This document shows, one piece after another, positions 27,694 to 41,617 of a DNA stretch of 64,000 nucleotides. Under the pieces are notes generated by a model. It was given only the letters and a program-made list of their open reading frames with translations. It ran no database searches and had not been told where the DNA came from. The stretch covers positions 620,001 through 684,000 of the forward strand of contig NZ_CP121354.1 of assembly GCF_029674545.1 (NCBI RefSeq), written 5' to 3'. Origin of the DNA: Mesorhizobium sp. WSM4904 (GTDB lineage: Bacteria; Pseudomonadota; Alphaproteobacteria; Rhizobiales; Rhizobiaceae). Position 1 is the stretch's first letter, and each line of letters begins with the position of its first letter. Position numbers and translations under genes: made by a program.

Positions 27694-28964
27694 GGCTTCA
27701 CCTCTAGCGCGGGCGGGATGGGCGCCATCAGCGGCGCGCTGTCGATGACGCCGCCGGGATGGAGCGCGGGGAATTCCGCTTGAGCCCAGCGTATGACCTG
27801 CACGGCCGGGCTGTTGATGAGGAGCTTGGCCGTCGGATAAGTCCACACGACCTTGTCGAAGATGTCGTTCGGGCGGTAGGCGGTGTCGGCGATGCCGTCG
27901 CCGTTCAGGTCGAACGCCGGATTGTCGCTCCAGTAATTGCCGCGCCCGTTCGCCGACCAGTCGAGCGACCGCGTGCCCACGTAAACGACCTGCGAGCGGT
28001 TATGGACGAAGGCGTTGCCGGTCATCCGGTTGCGCTCGGAGCCCGCGGTGAAATGGATGCCGATGGCGCAATCCTCGAACCAGTTGTCGGCGAACAGGTT
28101 CTTGTTGGCGTTGTAGATGAAGACGCACTGGTCGCTCCGCCGCACGACGTTTTCTTGGATGTCGGCATCGTTGGCGTAGTTGAGCAGAAGGCCGTGATCG
28201 CCATCGTCTTCCGACAGGTTGCGGCGGATCACCAGGCGGCTCGAATACATTATGACGTAGCCGTCATGATTGCCGCGCGAGACGTTGTCGGCGACTTCGC
28301 TGTCGTTGGTGTACATGTAGTGGATGGCGAAGCGGACGTTCTCGATACGGTTGCCGCGGAAGACGTTGTTGCGGCTGGCATTGGTGAAGATGCCGTCACG
28401 TCCGCCCGTGATGTGGTTACCGATCACCTGCGCGCCCGGCGCGTTCCAGACATAGACGCCGTTGCCGCGCTCGTTGGTCCTGAGATCGGTCCGTCCGACG
28501 ATGCGGTTGTTCCGCACGATCGCGTTGGCGGCGCCGTGAACATAGACGCCGACCAGGCTGTTCTCGATCCGGCTGTCCTCAACGATTGCGCCCGCCGCGC
28601 CGTCTTCGAGGAAGACCGCCGCGTCCATGGGATCGTCGATGCCCGAATTGCGTATCGTGAGGCCGCGCATGACGACGTTCGGGGCGACCACCTCGACGGT
28701 GCGGCCCTGGCCCCGCCCGTCGAGCACGGCGCCGGGCTCGGCCTCGATGGTGAGAGCGTGGTCGATCCGGATCGGGCCCTGGTGCACGCCGGCGCCGAGC
28801 CTCAGCGTATCGCCGGAATGCGAGGCGGCGACCGCCTGCCGAAGGCCGTCACCCCTCGCGGGGACGGCGAGGGTTTCCGCCCGCCCCGTCCCTGGGAGGA
28901 GGAAGGCGCAGGCGGCGACGAGGGCCGCCGCAACTGCGCTCCCGCTATGCCGTTTCCGGATCAT
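27690..28964 (-). CDS. nosD: NosD, periplasmic copper-processing protein
   Basis: A 424-residue periplasmic right-handed beta-helix protein of the NosDFY system. From ATG 28964 (MIRKRHSG) it has a signal peptide ending near GTGRAETL. The body is a long series of parallel beta-helix turns rich in NN and GN steps ([31 protein letters not shown]). The start overlaps the nosZ stop (ATGA); the frame is open 23 codons further, but that part is not conserved. Confidence 0.93.
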   Translation of the reverse strand: MIRKRHSGSAVAAALVAACAFLLPGTGRAETLAVPARGDGLRQAVAASHSGDTLRLGAGVHQGPIRIDHALTIEAEPGAVLDGRGQGRTVEVVAPNVVMRGLTIRNSGIDDPMDAAVFLEDGAAGAIVEDSRIENSLVGVYVHGAANAIVRNNRIVGRTDLRTNERGNGVYVWNAPGAQVIGNHITGGRDGIFTNASRNNVFRGNRIENVRFAIHYMYTNDSEVADNVSRGNHDGYVIMYSSRLVIRRNLSEDDGDHGLLLNYANDADIQENVVRRSDQCVFIYNANKNLFADNWFEDCAIGIHFTAGSERNRMTGNAFVHNRSQVVYVGTRSLDWSANGRGNYWSDNPAFDLNGDGIADTAYRPNDIFDKVVWTYPTAKLLINSPAVQVIRWAQAEFPALHPGGVIDSAPLMAPIPPALEVKP

Positions 28965-30889
28965 GCCGGCTGCGGCTCCACGATCATGCGCCCGGCCATT
29001 TCCATGTGCAGGGCATGGCAGAACCACTGGCAATAGTACCAGTGGACGCCGGGACGGTCCGCGACGAAGGTCACGGACGAGGTCGCCTGCGGCCCGATCT
29101 CCATCACCACGCCGTGGCGCACCATGGTGAAGCCGTGGGTCAGATCCTCGACGTCGTCCATGTTGGTCACGGTGACGGTGACCTCGTCACCCTGCTTCAC
29201 CGTGAACTTGTCGAGGCTGAAGGCCGGCGCCACGGAGTGCATGTAGACGCGCACCTTGTTGCCGTCGCGGATGACGTTGGCGGCCTCCTCGAGCTTGACG
29301 CCGTCCTTTGCCGCCTGCTGCCGCGCTTCCTCCCACATCGGGTCGTCGCGCTTCCACACGATCGCCGGCCTGACCTTCGAGCGGTGCACCAGGCAGATGT
29401 CGTGCGGCTCCGCGAAACTCGGCCCGTCATGGACCAGGCGCATCTCGTCGCCCGAGATATCGATCAGCTGGTCGTTCTCCGGATGCAGCGGTCCGACAGG
29501 CAGGAAGCGGTCCTTGGAGAACTTGTTGAGCGACATCAGCCACTTGCCGTCCGCCTCCTTGGTCTCGCCCATCGACGTGTGGTTGTGGCCCGGCTGATAG
29601 TGAACGTCGAGCTTCTGGACGATCGGATCGACCTTGGCGCCGCCATAAGCCTGGATCGCCTTGTCGATGTTCCACTTGACGACCTGGCTGTCGAGGAACA
29701 GCGTGGTGTAGGCGTTGCCCTTGCCGTCGAATGCCGTGTGGAGCGGTCCGAGACCCAGCTCAGGCTCGGCGACGACGACGTCGCGCGGCTTGATCTTGTC
29801 GTCGAACAGGTCGTCGAAGCGGCGAACGTCGAGAAGCGTGACGGTCGGCGAGAGCTTGCCGGCGATCGCGAGATGGATGCCGTCGGGCGCCGTGTTGCAG
29901 CCGTGGGGATTGTTGCCGGCCGGAACGTAGCGAGTGTAGCGCGAACCGTGCCGTCCGTCGACCACCGGCACGCCGTTGATCTCCTTGTAGTCGCCTTTCT
30001 TGACCGCATCCTCGATGCGCTTGAGGTTGAAGATCACCACCCAGTCGCGGTCCGCGGACGTCATATCAGCGAGCGTCACGCCCCGCTCCGAGTTGTAGCA
30101 GGTCGAGAACGCGTACTTGCCCTGGTAGTCGGCGTCGGTGTTGTCGAGATTGCCGTCGACCAGCACCTGCCAGGCGATCTTCATGGTGTCGCCGTCGATC
30201 GCCGTGAAGACCGACCAGTACTGCTTGGGATCGTCGAGGACCTTGCCGTCGTTCGGGATCGGGATGATGTGCTCGCTGTTGGCGAACACGTAACCGGTCC
30301 GCGGATACTTCTGCAGGCGCAGCCCGTGAATGTCCGATGCGTTCGGAATCTCGATGATCTTGTCGCACTTCATCACGTCGCAACGGATGCGGGCGACGCG
30401 GCAATTGGCCTTGTCGTTGACGAACAGATAGCGCCCGTCATAGGTGCCGTCCGTGAAGGACATATGCGGGTGATGCAGGTCGCCGTTGGGGTAGACGCCG
30501 CCGCGCTTGGCAAGGAACGCCTGCGTGGTCGGCATCAGGCCTTCCGTCATGATCTTGCGGCTCTCGTTGGTGATCCCCCAGCCGGTGGCGCTGCAGCGGT
30601 TGAAGACCGGAATGCGCGTGATCTCACGCATGGAAGGCAGTCCGATGACGCGCACCTCGCCCGACTGGCCGCTCGAACTGAAGCCGTAATATTCGTCGAG
30701 ATCGCCCGGCCGGATCTCGCTGGTCGCCTCCTTGGCATGAGCGGGCCTGGTGAACCCGGCAACGCCGACGGCTCCGCCGCCGGCTGCGCTGGCGAGGCCC
30801 GCGAGAATGGCTGCCTTGCCGCTTCCGGTCAGAAGCTTGCGGCGGCTTACTCCGGTTTCAGTTTCCGCCGACCTATCATCGTCTTTCAT
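28961..30889 (-). CDS. nosZ: nitrous oxide reductase
   Basis: NosZ reduces N2O to N2 in the periplasm. The 642-residue product has a Tat signal ([17 protein letters not shown]), a seven-bladed propeller with CuZ histidines ([36 protein letters not shown]), and a C-terminal cupredoxin domain. There the CuA motif [12 protein letters not shown] supplies two Cys, Trp, His and Met. The Tat signal and gene order mark it as a clade I enzyme. It overlaps nosR and nosD by ATGA. Pseudoazurin encoded nearby is a likely electron donor. Confidence 0.98.
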   Translation of the reverse strand: MKDDDRSAETETGVSRRKLLTGSGKAAILAGLASAAGGGAVGVAGFTRPAHAKEATSEIRPGDLDEYYGFSSSGQSGEVRVIGLPSMREITRIPVFNRCSATGWGITNESRKIMTEGLMPTTQAFLAKRGGVYPNGDLHHPHMSFTDGTYDGRYLFVNDKANCRVARIRCDVMKCDKIIEIPNASDIHGLRLQKYPRTGYVFANSEHIIPIPNDGKVLDDPKQYWSVFTAIDGDTMKIAWQVLVDGNLDNTDADYQGKYAFSTCYNSERGVTLADMTSADRDWVVIFNLKRIEDAVKKGDYKEINGVPVVDGRHGSRYTRYVPAGNNPHGCNTAPDGIHLAIAGKLSPTVTLLDVRRFDDLFDDKIKPRDVVVAEPELGLGPLHTAFDGKGNAYTTLFLDSQVVKWNIDKAIQAYGGAKVDPIVQKLDVHYQPGHNHTSMGETKEADGKWLMSLNKFSKDRFLPVGPLHPENDQLIDISGDEMRLVHDGPSFAEPHDICLVHRSKVRPAIVWKRDDPMWEEARQQAAKDGVKLEEAANVIRDGNKVRVYMHSVAPAFSLDKFTVKQGDEVTVTVTNMDDVEDLTHGFTMVRHGVVMEIGPQATSSVTFVADRPGVHWYYCQWFCHALHMEMAGRMIVEPQPA

Positions 30890-33192
30890 TGGTCGTCTCC
30901 TTCTAGTGACGCGGCCTGGCCGGCCGCAGGCTTCCGTTCCACGGATGGTTCGCGACCGTTGACGGTCACCAGGACCCTCGGCTTGCGCTTGGGCTCGGGC
31001 ACCATCGACGGCGACTGCAGGGCCAGGAACTTCTCACGCTTGATGCGCTTCTGGATCACCACCGGACAGCGCTGGTCGTCGTGGTAGAGCACCTGGCAGT
31101 TGAGGCATTGGATGCATTCGTTGGGATTGATCATCCCTTCCGGATGGATCGCCTGGACGGGACAATCATTGGAGCAGCGCTGGCAGGGCGAGCCGCATTC
31201 CTTGTAACGCTTCAGCCAGTCGAACATCCGCATACGGGCAGGGACGGCCAGCGCGCCGCCGAGCGGGCAAAGGTAGCGGCAGTAGAAGCGCTCGATGAAA
31301 AGGCCGGGCGCCAGGCAGCCGACGGCGAACAGCACGAACCACCACTCGCGCGCGAAATGCAGGATGATCGCGGTCTTGAAGGGCTCCACCTCGGCCACTT
31401 CCTCGGCAAGGCCGAGCGAGCCGAAGGAAAGGCCGAAAAGCGCGAGGAAGATGATGTATTTGATCGGCCACAGGCGCTGGTTGAGCCAGAACGGCACGCG
31501 GACCTGCGGAATGTGCGCCCAGCGCGCCAGCCGGTTCGTCCACTCCTGCAATGCGCCGAACGGGCAGAGCCAGCCGCAATAGGCGCCGCGCCCCCAGAAC
31601 AGCAGAGCGGCCGCGACCGCCGACCACAGGATGAAGATCAGCGGGTCGCGCAGGAAATAGTCCCACCGGAAGTCGCCGCGCAGCGAGTTGAAGAATGTGA
31701 GGATATTCACGACCGACAGCTGCGCGTGCTCGTACCAGCCCAGCCACAGAAGCGTGAAGGCGAGATAGCCGAGCCGGATGCGCTCATAGGCGCGTGGCCA
31801 TTTCACGAGGAAATCCTGGAAGAAGAAGATGCCGGTGAGCACGCCGATTGCGACGAGCATGACGGCGATGTCGAACATCCGCGCCTGCCACATCCGCTGC
31901 CAGAGCGGCGGCTCGTGGTCCGCTGCCGCCACCGGTTGCACGGCGGCCGACGCCGGCGCGACCGCCGCCAGCGGCGCAACAGGCGCGGGCGCAACAGGCG
32001 CGGTCAGGAACTTGTCGGGGGTCGAGTAGTCGAGCCCCGTCGTGACGAATGCCTTGTCGAGCGCACCGGTGGCCCGCTGCACGAGGAGCTGGAACCGCCA
32101 TGGCGCGCCAGGATCGAGATTCGAGCCGTCGGGCGTGACGAAGACGCCGATCTCGGGAAAGTCCGGCGCGCCCTCGGCGGCCACCGCGCCGAGCCGGCGG
32201 TAGTTGCGATCGCGGAAGCGTATGCTGCCCTCGCTCTGGATCAGCTCGATGCGATCGAAGATGCCGCCGCGGACATAGCCGGAGCCGCGAAAGGAATACG
32301 GCCCGTCGCCGGCGACGAGGATCGCCTGCTGGCCGGGCTTCAGATCCTGGCGAAGGCGATCATATTCGGCATCGCCGAGCAGCGATCGGCCGACCGTCGG
32401 CACACTCGCCAGCGCAACGTAGAGGTCGACGAAGGAAGCGTCAGGGTCGCCTTGCTGCGGGCGGGCGATCGCCGCGGCATTGCCCGTCCGCTGAAACAGC
32501 TCATCGAGCTCCTTGTTGGTGATCGCAAGCCTGCGGACCGATCCGTCGCCGAGCAGGGCTTGCCAGGTTTCGACGGCGCTTCTGGTCTGATCGATGGTGC
32601 GGTGGGCCGGCTGAGACGCGACATTCACGGCACCGGTGCCCAGACCGCGCGACCGCGCGATCCTGACCGCCGACTGCGTCATGCTGTCGGCGATGACCAT
32701 CATCGTGACCGTCGCGCCGCTGACGATATCGACCGGCATGCGGCTCTCCTCGCCCGCATCGAGCACACGCCGGCCGACGAAGCCGTCGATATAATGCTCG
32801 ATCTTGGCTTGAGGGATGCCGACCAGGACGATCGGTTCGTGGTGCTCGACGAGCTTTGCGCCGGTGATCTTGCCGTCGAGGTCGATGCCGACAACGATGT
32901 TGATCGGCTTGCCGGAATAGCCGGTCGAATCGACGACGCCGTTCGTGAGGAAGGCGTAGCCGACGGGCTGACCGCCCTTGAGCAGCCTCGCGGCCGGCGG
33001 ATTGCCCTCGACCTGGCCGAAGCTGTCGGCCGCGGGATCGATGTCGGATGCCTTGATCCCACTCAGGAATTCGCCGAGCCGCCCTGACGTATTGGCTTCA
33101 GCCTGCGGCAACAGGAGGACAAGCAGGAGAAAGAAAGAAGCCAGGAAGCCCAGGCCCGCCGATCTCCATCCGAATTCGAAATCTGGTTTCAT
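30886..33192 (-). CDS. nosR: NosR, flavo-iron-sulfur membrane regulator/electron donor
   Basis: A 768-residue membrane protein required for nosZ expression and N2O reduction in vivo. A signal/anchor helix (about 12-30) is followed by a periplasmic FMN-binding domain with SGAT at residues 158-161, where Thr161 is the expected covalent FMN site (substrate of NosX). Several membrane helices follow, including the [13 protein letters not shown] and [10 protein letters not shown] motifs. The cytoplasmic end has two 4Fe-4S motifs ([13 protein letters not shown] and CIQCLNCQ). It is the first gene of the operon, with a TTG-N8-CAA box 85 bases upstream. Confidence 0.97.
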   Translation of the reverse strand: MKPDFEFGWRSAGLGFLASFFLLLVLLLPQAEANTSGRLGEFLSGIKASDIDPAADSFGQVEGNPPAARLLKGGQPVGYAFLTNGVVDSTGYSGKPINIVVGIDLDGKITGAKLVEHHEPIVLVGIPQAKIEHYIDGFVGRRVLDAGEESRMPVDIVSGATVTMMVIADSMTQSAVRIARSRGLGTGAVNVASQPAHRTIDQTRSAVETWQALLGDGSVRRLAITNKELDELFQRTGNAAAIARPQQGDPDASFVDLYVALASVPTVGRSLLGDAEYDRLRQDLKPGQQAILVAGDGPYSFRGSGYVRGGIFDRIELIQSEGSIRFRDRNYRRLGAVAAEGAPDFPEIGVFVTPDGSNLDPGAPWRFQLLVQRATGALDKAFVTTGLDYSTPDKFLTAPVAPAPVAPLAAVAPASAAVQPVAAADHEPPLWQRMWQARMFDIAVMLVAIGVLTGIFFFQDFLVKWPRAYERIRLGYLAFTLLWLGWYEHAQLSVVNILTFFNSLRGDFRWDYFLRDPLIFILWSAVAAALLFWGRGAYCGWLCPFGALQEWTNRLARWAHIPQVRVPFWLNQRLWPIKYIIFLALFGLSFGSLGLAEEVAEVEPFKTAIILHFAREWWFVLFAVGCLAPGLFIERFYCRYLCPLGGALAVPARMRMFDWLKRYKECGSPCQRCSNDCPVQAIHPEGMINPNECIQCLNCQVLYHDDQRCPVVIQKRIKREKFLALQSPSMVPEPKRKPRVLVTVNGREPSVERKPAAGQAASLEGDDQ

Positions 33193-33276
33193 TTCCGCGG
33201 CCGGCTGTCTGCACCAAAGCCCGATCGTCTGTTGATCGAACGCGCGTCACCCTTAGACGATCGCGCCAGCCGCTCT

Positions 33277-33290
33277 TTGATTTTGGACAA
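33277..33290. promoter_or_regulatory. putative FNR/NnrR-type box between nosR and the ferritin-like gene
   Basis: TTGATTTTGGACAA fits TTG-N8-CAA, the minimal pattern bound by FNR/NnrR/FixK-type regulators, with a full left half TTGAT. It stands 85 bases before nosR and 58 before the divergent gene, so it could serve both. Confidence 0.55.
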
Positions 33291-33347
33291 ACTCAAATGG
33301 CATCGGTCGATGTCATATTGGCGCGCATTCCTCCAGGAGGCGCTGCC

Positions 33348-34271
33348 ATGAAGCGGCTGAGTGAAGAACCCAATGTGCAGTTGCGCGATGTTCCGCAGCT
33401 TCTCGGCCTGGCGACGGTCATGGAGGAAAGCGCGGCACAGCGCTACCAACGGCTCGCTGCACGCATGGAAAAGCTGAGCGAGCGTGAGGTTGCCGGAACG
33501 TTCAGCGCGCTTGTCGAGGAGCAGCGCGACCATGTCGAAGAAATCGCCCGCCGCTCCGGTCAGTCGACGGGCGCGCCGCCGCCGGCACTGGCCGATCCGC
33601 GCGGGCTGCCTTCCGAAATCTCTCGATCATGGGACGAAGCGGAGGCCAGCGCGCTGCTTACCCCTTACCGGGCCCTCGGCATTGCGGTGGACAATGAAAT
33701 GCTGGCTTTCGCCTTCTACTCCTATGTCGCCGCGCAAAGCGGCGATGCGACGGTCCGGGCGACGGCCGAGTGGCTCGCCGGAAAGGCGCTCGATCACGCG
33801 GCGGTGCTGCGCGAGGAACGGCGTCGCGCCTATCGGCGCGAAGGCGCCGGGCGCGCCCGCGACGGGAGGCCAATGCTGGATGCCTCGTCACTGCCGGAGT
33901 TCGTGCGACAGAGCCGACGGCTGGAGTCGCGTGCCGCGGTCTTCCACCGAAGGGTCGCTTCGCGGCTCGCCGCGCTGGGTGAGGCTGCTGCCTCGAAAAC
34001 GATCATCGAGGTTGCCGAGCGGGAGCGAGCGGCCGGGCTTGAAGCCGCTGACGGAACTGTCGAAGCAGCGAGGGCGGAGCTTGCGCAAGCTGCCAAGCCC
34101 TTGCCGCTTCTGCGCGCCGCGCTGGCCGAGGCCGAACGGCTGCACCAGGCCTATCTCGATCTCGCCGACCGCACGCGCGACGAACAGGTGCTGGCCGCAG
34201 CCCAACGGGCGGCGGATCGAACCCTGCAGAGCCTCGCGACCGTCGCAGCGCTGCTGCAGGCGTTCGGCTGA
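33348..34271 (+). CDS. rubrerythrin/ferritin-like protein beside the nos operon
   Basis: A 307-residue soluble, almost wholly helical protein. The first half resembles a ferritin-like four-helix unit: VMEESAAQRYQRLAARMEKL (residues 25-42), LVEEQRDHVEEIARR (54-68), AVDNEMLAFAFYSYVA and ALDHAAVLREERRRAYRRE. In rubrerythrins the second segment reads ExxH; here it is QRDH (58-61), so one metal ligand may be changed. The C-terminal 120 residues are helical without recognised family. ATG 33348 has AGGAGG 8 bases upstream. It is divergent from nosR across a FNR-type box. Function unknown. Confidence 0.7.
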   Translation: MKRLSEEPNVQLRDVPQLLGLATVMEESAAQRYQRLAARMEKLSEREVAGTFSALVEEQRDHVEEIARRSGQSTGAPPPALADPRGLPSEISRSWDEAEASALLTPYRALGIAVDNEMLAFAFYSYVAAQSGDATVRATAEWLAGKALDHAAVLREERRRAYRREGAGRARDGRPMLDASSLPEFVRQSRRLESRAAVFHRRVASRLAALGEAAASKTIIEVAERERAAGLEAADGTVEAARAELAQAAKPLPLLRAALAEAERLHQAYLDLADRTRDEQVLAAAQRAADRTLQSLATVAALLQAFG

Positions 34272-34301
34272 TGCGGCGGGCGTCGGCCGGGGCGCGGGCG
34301 C

Positions 34302-34745
34302 CTATTGGCCGATCTGTTTGAACAGCTCCTCGAAAGCCTTCTTGGCCTTGCCGGGCTGATTGACCGCTTCGGCGGCCTTCAGGTTGCTGCCCGGATCGCC
34401 GACCACGACGAGGGCGACCATGCCCATGCCGTAGTGGGGATTGCACTTGATGCCATAGACACCGGGCTTGGTGAACGTGACTGTCAGGTCCCTGTTCATC
34501 TCCCCTTTGAACGGCTGCGCACCGTCCGGCAGCATGCCGGCGATCGACTCGACGTCGTGACCCTTGTCCTTGGCAACAAAATGAACCGTGTCGCCGGGCG
34601 CTATCTTGAGGAACGATGGTTCGAGCTGAAACATGCCGTGCTTGCCCATGTTCAACATGGAAACCTCCGATTCGGCAGCGCCTGCGGCGCCGGCCCACGT
34701 CAGAACGGCGGCAGTGACGAGCAGCACAAGTCTGGTCGAGCGCAT
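34302..34745 (-). CDS. pseudoazurin
   Basis: A 147-residue blue copper protein exported by a signal peptide (MRSTRLVLLVTAAVLTWAGA, cut near AAGAA). Copper ligands are the His of GHDVES and Cys, His, Met in CNPHYGMGM. The mature start ESEVSMLNMGKHGMFQLEP is typical. Pseudoazurins carry electrons to nitrite and nitrous oxide reductases in the periplasm, which fits the nos operon 1.1 kb away. ATG 34745 is preferred over a TTG nine bases earlier. A FNR-type box lies 80 bases upstream. Confidence 0.95.
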   Translation of the reverse strand: MRSTRLVLLVTAAVLTWAGAAGAAESEVSMLNMGKHGMFQLEPSFLKIAPGDTVHFVAKDKGHDVESIAGMLPDGAQPFKGEMNRDLTVTFTKPGVYGIKCNPHYGMGMVALVVVGDPGSNLKAAEAVNQPGKAKKAFEELFKQIGQ

Positions 34746-34824
34746 TTCTTCCAATTCCCTGCTTGGTGTGAATGACGGATCTCGCGTGTGGCCGGCTGTC
34801 TACCGGCTGCATCCGTCCCGAACT

Positions 34825-34838
34825 TTGCGCCAGATCAA
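34825..34838 (-). promoter_or_regulatory. putative FNR/NnrR-type box upstream of pseudoazurin
   Basis: On the minus strand TTGATCTGGCGCAA fits TTG-N8-CAA with a full TTGAT half. It is 80 bases before the pseudoazurin ATG. With the box at 33277 it points to shared low-oxygen or nitric-oxide control. Confidence 0.55.
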
Positions 34839-34935
34839 ATACGTTCCAGAAAGATGCGCTTGACGGCATCGACGGCGAACTGCAGGTCAAGCCAGGTGGC
34901 GGTCGCGCCGGCGTCCCGCCACCCCGAAAACCTTA

Positions 34936-35010
34936 AGGCGCCGCATCCGCGATTACCGCTACGCAGCCTGTTGCCTCAACGACGCTGATCTCCGCGTCAT
35001 CGGTGATTGA
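34936..35010 (+). pseudogene. 3' remnant of an ECF-SnoaL sigma factor gene
   Basis: This short frame ends RIRDYRYAACCLNDADLRVIGD-stop in reading, split here as RIRDYRYAACC and LNDADLRVIGD. It aligns without gaps to the last 22 residues of the sigma factor at 15712-16599 (RIRDFRYASYC, VADADIRAIDG), 13 of 22 identical. No homologous sequence is seen upstream of it. The rest of the 486-base gap (34746-35231) holds the FNR-type box and otherwise nothing I can identify. Confidence 0.6.
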
Positions 35011-35231
35011 TCGCCGCACAGGACACGACCTCATCAAATGATCGTGAAGCCGCATGATCGTCACGGATCGGCCATCAGAGCAGCAGCATAGGCCTGCGAA
35101 GTCGTCCCAGCTTCCGGTCCGATACGCTGCGCTGAGCAGCTCAGATCGGCCGTAAGAGGGGCAACTGGCCCGACATCACCAGCCTATTGTTTTTCTCCAT
35201 TAGTGCGAGCGAACGCGCTCGCGGGGTTCCA

Positions 35232-39295
<4,064 letters not shown>

Positions 39296-39299
<4 letters not shown>

Positions 39300-39772
39300 C
39301 TGGTTCCGCTGAAGCGCCGACGCGTGACCGCCCGGTTGTCCTTTGGCCTGTCGGCGAGGATAATCGAGCGGCGATCCTGGCGCTTGAGCTGACGCCGAAG
39401 CAGCAAGGCTTCGTCGCCTCCAATGCCGACTCGCTGGAAGAGGCGCGGGAGGATGACGAGGCCATAGCCCGCGCTGTCGTCACGGCTGGGCGCGTCGTCG
39501 GGTTCCTGATGTACAGCGCCCCAGACGAGGATGACGAGGCGGTCATCTACCGTCTCATGATCGACCGCCGCGAACAGGGCAAGGGCCTTGGCCGGGCCGC
39601 GGTTGCCGCGGCGCTGGAGGAGATCGCGCATCCCGGCCACATACGCCGCGTTTCGATCTGCTATGCGCCGAGAAACGAAGCGGCGCGCCGCCTTTATGCA
39701 AGCTTCGGCTTCGTCGAGCAGGGGCTGGACGAGGACGACGAGATGATCGCCATGCTCGAATTGAGGCCATAG
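39296..39772 (+). CDS. GNAT-family N-acetyltransferase
   Basis: A 158-residue acetyl-CoA-dependent acetyltransferase. The acetyl-CoA loop reads RREQGKGLGRAAVAAALEE (about residues 96-114), preceded by VIYRLMIDR and followed by VSICYAPRNEAARRLYASFGF. The pattern is near spermidine/diamine or amino-acid acetyltransferases. It starts with GTG 39296 over the stop of the NRPS gene (GTGA), so it is translated with it and probably acetylates its product, a precursor, or protects the host from it. That role is inference. Confidence 0.85.
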
Positions 39773-39776
39773 CGGG

Positions 39777-40433
39777 TTGGACGTCGAGTCGCAGAATGCA
39801 CCTTGCAGGCTGGAGAGCGCCGTCGCCGAGGCGCTCAACGGCCTTGCCCTGCCCAGGCTGCTCGCCGGCTGCCGCCGCATTCGCGACGGCGACGCACAGT
39901 TTCTTCTGCCAGCGGAGAGCGCTTCCATCGCCAAACGCGAACACAAGGCGCGCGCCGCCAGTGGGGCGGGCCGTCGGGTCGTGCATGAATTGCTGCAGCG
40001 TCTGGGGTGTGCGGATCTCGCCGTAACGAGAGGTCGCATGGGAGATCCGGTTTGGCCACCGGATATCGTCGGTTCAATCGCGCATGACGACGAATTGGCC
40101 GTGGCGGTCGCCGCGCGAACGGATGCGGTGAGAAGCGTCGGCGTCGATATCGAGCCCGCCTTGCCATTGCCGCCTGACCTCCTGCCCATCGTGATCACGC
40201 CGCAAGATCGCTTGGGCGACCTCGATCCGCTGCTGGATCTGGCCGGCCGCATTCTGTTTGCGGCCAAGGAGGCGACTTACAAGGCATCGTTTCCGCTCGA
40301 CGGTCGGGTACTGGGTTTCGAGGACATCGCCGTCGATCTCGAAACCGGCGAAGCAGCCACGCCATCGGGCCGCAGGTTCATGGTGGGCTTCACCGTCACC
40401 TCGAAAATCCTGGCGCTGGCTTATACGGCTTAA
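39777..40433 (+). CDS. 4'-phosphopantetheinyl transferase (EntD/Sfp-like)
   Basis: A 218-residue enzyme that loads phosphopantetheine onto carrier proteins, here presumably Ser583 of the NRPS. Metal and substrate motifs are VGVDIEP (Asp124, Glu126) and FAAKEATYKASFP (Lys164, Glu165, Lys169). The first part, with KREHKARAASGAGRR and GSIAHDDELAVAVAA, matches the EntD branch. The likely start is TTG 39777, four bases after the GNAT stop. Its last codons recur as a 18-base direct repeat 186 bases downstream. Confidence 0.88.
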   Translation: MDVESQNAPCRLESAVAEALNGLALPRLLAGCRRIRDGDAQFLLPAESASIAKREHKARAASGAGRRVVHELLQRLGCADLAVTRGRMGDPVWPPDIVGSIAHDDELAVAVAARTDAVRSVGVDIEPALPLPPDLLPIVITPQDRLGDLDPLLDLAGRILFAAKEATYKASFPLDGRVLGFEDIAVDLETGEAATPSGRRFMVGFTVTSKILALAYTA

Positions 40434-40774
40434 CAGGGTCACCGGCCTGGTGCAGCACCGCTCGACGACCAGGCGGCGCCGGCCCGCTCTTCTGGCCTGT
40501 CCGATCCTATTGTGGGGGTTCGAACGCCGGCTGCTCCTGCCGGAGCGGACGGTACCGCAGGTGAATTGAGGACCCGCCGGCTGTCCCAAGAATCCTGGCG
40601 CTGGCTTACAAGGCATAGGCATGCAGGGAACTCTGCCTGGGCCGTTCCTCTCACGCTGATGCACGTCTGATGCACACGCCGCGCACCGCCGCGGCGGACA
40701 GCGATGTCCGGATCTGGGAAAGGTTGCAAAGACAGGCGGCGTCCAGCGAAGGAGCAGGATACCGCCTTCGCTGC
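40434..40774. other. intergenic region with partial duplication of the PPTase 3' end
   Basis: No gene is seen. The 18 bases at 40591-40608 repeat exactly those at 40405-40422 near the end of the PPTase gene, and here again read ILALAYKA-stop in one frame. A GCCTGGT/ACCAGGC stem near 40446-40476 lacks a T run and is at best a weak terminator. Confidence 0.6.
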
Positions 40775-41488
40775 CTACATACTCAACCCCAGTGCCTTTC
40801 GGAGCTCCATTTTCGCCGGCTCGAATTCCTTCTGGAAATCCGGATTCTGCATCAACGCCTGAGCCATGAGTGCACCGGCTGCGTGACCGGCGCCGAGGTC
40901 GCTGCGATAGTGCACGCCGACGATCAGCCGGCTCAGGGCGTAGTCGTTCGCGCGCTGCATCAATTCTTCCTTCCTCTCCGGAAGCATCTTGGACAGAACG
41001 ATGGCGATCGCAGTGCCATTCGTCGAATGGCCGGAGGGATACGCCCCCGACTTCGACAGCTTGATCAGAGGCTTGATCTCCTCATCGACCAAGGGCGGGC
41101 GCGGGCGGGCAAAGCCTTTCTTGGCACTTTCCGTGACGACTTCCTCGGTATCGAGAATGCGCTGCACGAGCGCTGTCGTCAGCGGAACCGTAGCTGTGTC
41201 GACCTTGATGCTCGTGCCGGCCAGGAACGGCTGCAATCCCTCTTCATTGTCGGCGATTGCCTGCTGCTTCCGGCCCTCGCTCGTGGAAGCCATGAGTTGC
41301 TTGACCTCGACCAGCTCGGCCTTGGTCTCGGCCGAATTCTTGGCGGGTGGCGGCACAAGCAGGTCGAGCAGATTTACCGTCTCAGGCCCGAAATAGGGGT
41401 GCCCCTCTTCTGCGAATGTCGGCTGCGAAAGAGCAAGCGCTGCGAACGCAACTGCCCCCATGAGCGTCCTGCGAGTGATGGCGGTCAT
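40775..41488 (-). CDS. PAP2-type (class A) acid phosphatase
   Basis: A 237-residue secreted phosphatase. A signal peptide is visible (MTAITRRTLMGAVAFAALAL, cut near FAEEG). The PAP2 catalytic triad of motifs is present: KKGFARPRP, YPSGHSTNG and SRLIVGVHYRSDLGAGHAAG, with the essential Arg and two His. Such enzymes release phosphate from many esters in the periplasm. ATG 41488 follows from the signal peptide. It converges on the NRPS operon. Confidence 0.9.
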   Translation of the reverse strand: MTAITRRTLMGAVAFAALALSQPTFAEEGHPYFGPETVNLLDLLVPPPAKNSAETKAELVEVKQLMASTSEGRKQQAIADNEEGLQPFLAGTSIKVDTATVPLTTALVQRILDTEEVVTESAKKGFARPRPPLVDEEIKPLIKLSKSGAYPSGHSTNGTAIAIVLSKMLPERKEELMQRANDYALSRLIVGVHYRSDLGAGHAAGALMAQALMQNPDFQKEFEPAKMELRKALGLSM

Positions 41489-41617
41489 TTTGCCCCTCAA
41501 ATCTTGTGGAGAGCATAAGGGATAAAGAGGCCGCATGAATCTAATGTGACGCTGCGACACATGCCGAACCCGTCGGCAGCCCCAAGTAAGTGGGAGGAGA
41601 TACATAGGAGCGATCCA

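Noticed and set aside
40510..40545. tRNA-like GGGTTCGAAC segment after the PPTase gene
   Set aside because: The flanking bases cannot form a T-arm stem and no acceptor or anticodon arms fit.
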